42,948 nt of DNA from Pseudomonas sp. LS-2 (lineage in GTDB: Bacteria > Pseudomonadota > Gammaproteobacteria > Pseudomonadales > Pseudomonadaceae): positions 1-42,948 of the forward strand of contig NZ_QXTJ01000046.1 in NCBI RefSeq assembly GCF_003605735.1, read 5' to 3'. The position numbers and the translations under genes were made by a program. Of this stretch, positions 41,910 to 42,948 are shown one piece after another; position 1 is the first letter of the stretch; every line of letters begins with the position of its first letter. The notes under the pieces were generated by a model. It worked only from the letters and a program-made list of their open reading frames with translations. It did no database searches and was not told where the DNA came from.

Positions 41910-42948
41910 ATGAGTGAGTGGGCGTATGAAATGCCTTGGAGGCCAAATTTTGAGGCCTTTGAGGCGGCGGGGTGGGTGCTAGGGATGACGGCGACAAGCG
42001 CTGTGCATTTATGCACCAACCTTCCGTCGCAGCCTTTTTATCTGTCTCTGATTGTGATGGGTGGATTTGCGCTGCGCCGGCTGCCTGCTGCATTGCACCT
42101 CTATAAAGTCCGCCAGGGTTTACGCGCACACGATGCCGTATTGATGGGGCAAGACGACCTCATAGACCAGATGCTCGAAAATCGAGGGAAGCTTTTCCTC
42201 GGTACTGGTTTCAAGTGGACTCAAAGGGAAGGCCAGCAAGTCTTCGAGTTGCTCAAGCGCGACATCACCAAATTAATGCCGAAAATTCCTGATGGATTTA
42301 TGGGGTCACCATGGATTCACGGCATCTCGCTGCAGCCGGATCGACCGATTGGCTACATGGAGGACTTATCATCTCTTCATACTCTAATTGTCGGCACCAC
42401 AGGCTCAGGTAAGACACGTTTATTCGATTTGCTTATAAGCCAGGCAGTTCTCAGAAATGAAGCTGTAATTATTTTAGACCCGAAAGGGGATAAAGAAATG
42501 GCCGAGAATGCAAAGCGCGCTTGCGAATTGGCCGGCCGGCCAGAGCGATTTAAATACTTTCACCCTGCATTCCCAGAAGTCAGCGTCCGCATATCCCCCA
42601 CGAAAAACTTCGGTCGGGCAACAGAGGTGGCATCGCGGATTGCAGCACTTATGAAATCCGAGGGGGGAGATCCGTTCCAAGCGTTCGCTCAGATGGCGTT
42701 GAACAACGTTACTCAAGCGCTACTGCTTTGTGGTGTGTTACCGACGTTGGTTGAGCTACGTCGCTCGCTTGAAAACGGATTGGCGCCACTTGTAATCCGC
42801 TCAATTAATGCCTATGGGTCTAAGGTTCATCCGCATTATGAGGCTTTGGCCAGGGCAGCGCTGGCCAAGGCAGTAACGGACGAGATGAAGGCCAAGAATC
42901 TTCTCAAGCTTTATCGAGACGAGATCGTCCCAATGCAACCGAGTTCAG
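41910..42948 (+). CDS. traD: Type IV coupling protein TraD, 5' part
   Basis: The frame starts at ATG 41910 (GTG 41907 is also in frame) right after the traI stop and is open to the window edge, so 346 residues are seen. Two N-terminal membrane segments (near residues 23-37 and 44-60) precede the motor domain, with Walker A VGTTGSGKTR near residues 160-169 and VIILDPKGDKEMA near 187-199. This is the VirD4/TraD ATPase that links the relaxosome to the secretion channel. Its adjacency to a MobH relaxase is typical. There is no obvious ribosome binding site, so translation is probably coupled to traI. Confidence 0.93.
   Translation, partial: MSEWAYEMPWRPNFEAFEAAGWVLGMTATSAVHLCTNLPSQPFYLSLIVMGGFALRRLPAALHLYKVRQGLRAHDAVLMGQDDLIDQMLENRGKLFLGTGFKWTQREGQQVFELLKRDITKLMPKIPDGFMGSPWIHGISLQPDRPIGYMEDLSSLHTLIVGTTGSGKTRLFDLLISQAVLRNEAVIILDPKGDKEMAENAKRACELAGRPERFKYFHPAFPEVSVRISPTKNFGRATEVASRIAALMKSEGGDPFQAFAQMALNNVTQALLLCGVLPTLVELRRSLENGLAPLVIRSINAYGSKVHPHYEALARAALAKAVTDEMKAKNLLKLYRDEIVPMQPSS

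Overview
The window looks like part of a large conjugative element, either a plasmid/megaplasmid or an ICE, from a Pseudomonas host. The host call rests on an MvaT-family H-NS-like protein with near-textbook Pseudomonas sequence, a DnaB that closely resembles the Pseudomonas chromosomal helicase, and a CsrA/RsmA protein. The element type rests on a MobH relaxase (TraI with HHH and HD motifs) followed at once by a VirD4/TraD coupling protein, plus ParB, a type IA topoisomerase, two tandem DnaB helicases and a DsbA-like thiol oxidoreductase. Most of the remaining genes are short and unrecognised, as is usual for such elements. No rRNA, tRNA or CRISPR array was seen.

Layout. 1-2.6 kb: a membrane-anchored protein gene cut near its 3' end by an intact IS5-family element (689-1880, TTAG duplication), then a small multi-pass membrane protein. 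2.6-8.9 kb: accessory genes including a stand-alone TGT/DpdA-like base-exchange enzyme, a protein with two tandem Ner/Nlp DNA-binding domains, and a HerA/DUF87-type ATPase carrying a DUF5710-like insert. 8.9-12.4 kb: an ArdB/KlcA antirestriction gene next to a membrane protein and an ApeA-like HEPN protein, a candidate defence/anti-defence cluster. 12.4-14.7 kb: mvaT, a possible small RNA, and small genes including a lipoprotein. 14.9-17.8 kb: GC-rich small genes including a double ribbon-helix-helix protein and a DUF7673 protein. 18-22.2 kb: lipoprotein, a frameshifted DksA-like gene, an unknown gene, the DsbA-like protein and a membrane protein. 22.2-27 kb: an FBH1/UvrD-like helicase, a membrane HExxH metalloprotease-like protein, a Sel1-repeat protein, a membrane protein, csrA and two small genes. 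27.1-31.9 kb: an intact IS66-family element (27293-29675, GATTTAAC duplication) inserted in the 3' end of topA; the severed final zinc finger can be reconstructed on the far side. 32.1-35.8 kb: a Cas4/PD-(D/E)xK-like nuclease and two tandem dnaB genes. 35.9-38.2 kb: parB, a small membrane protein and a lipoprotein. 38.3 kb to the end: traI and the start of traD, the edge of the transfer region.

How it fits together. dnaB x2, topA, the helicase, the nuclease and parB form a replication, maintenance and partition set. traI-traD begin conjugation and the DsbA-like protein may help fold transfer proteins. MvaT and CsrA are transcriptional and post-transcriptional global regulators that could silence the element or retune the host. 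ArdB, the HEPN protein and the DpdA-like enzyme are plausible conflict genes. Both IS copies are complete with perfect target duplications, so both insertions look recent, and each altered the 3' end of an element gene.
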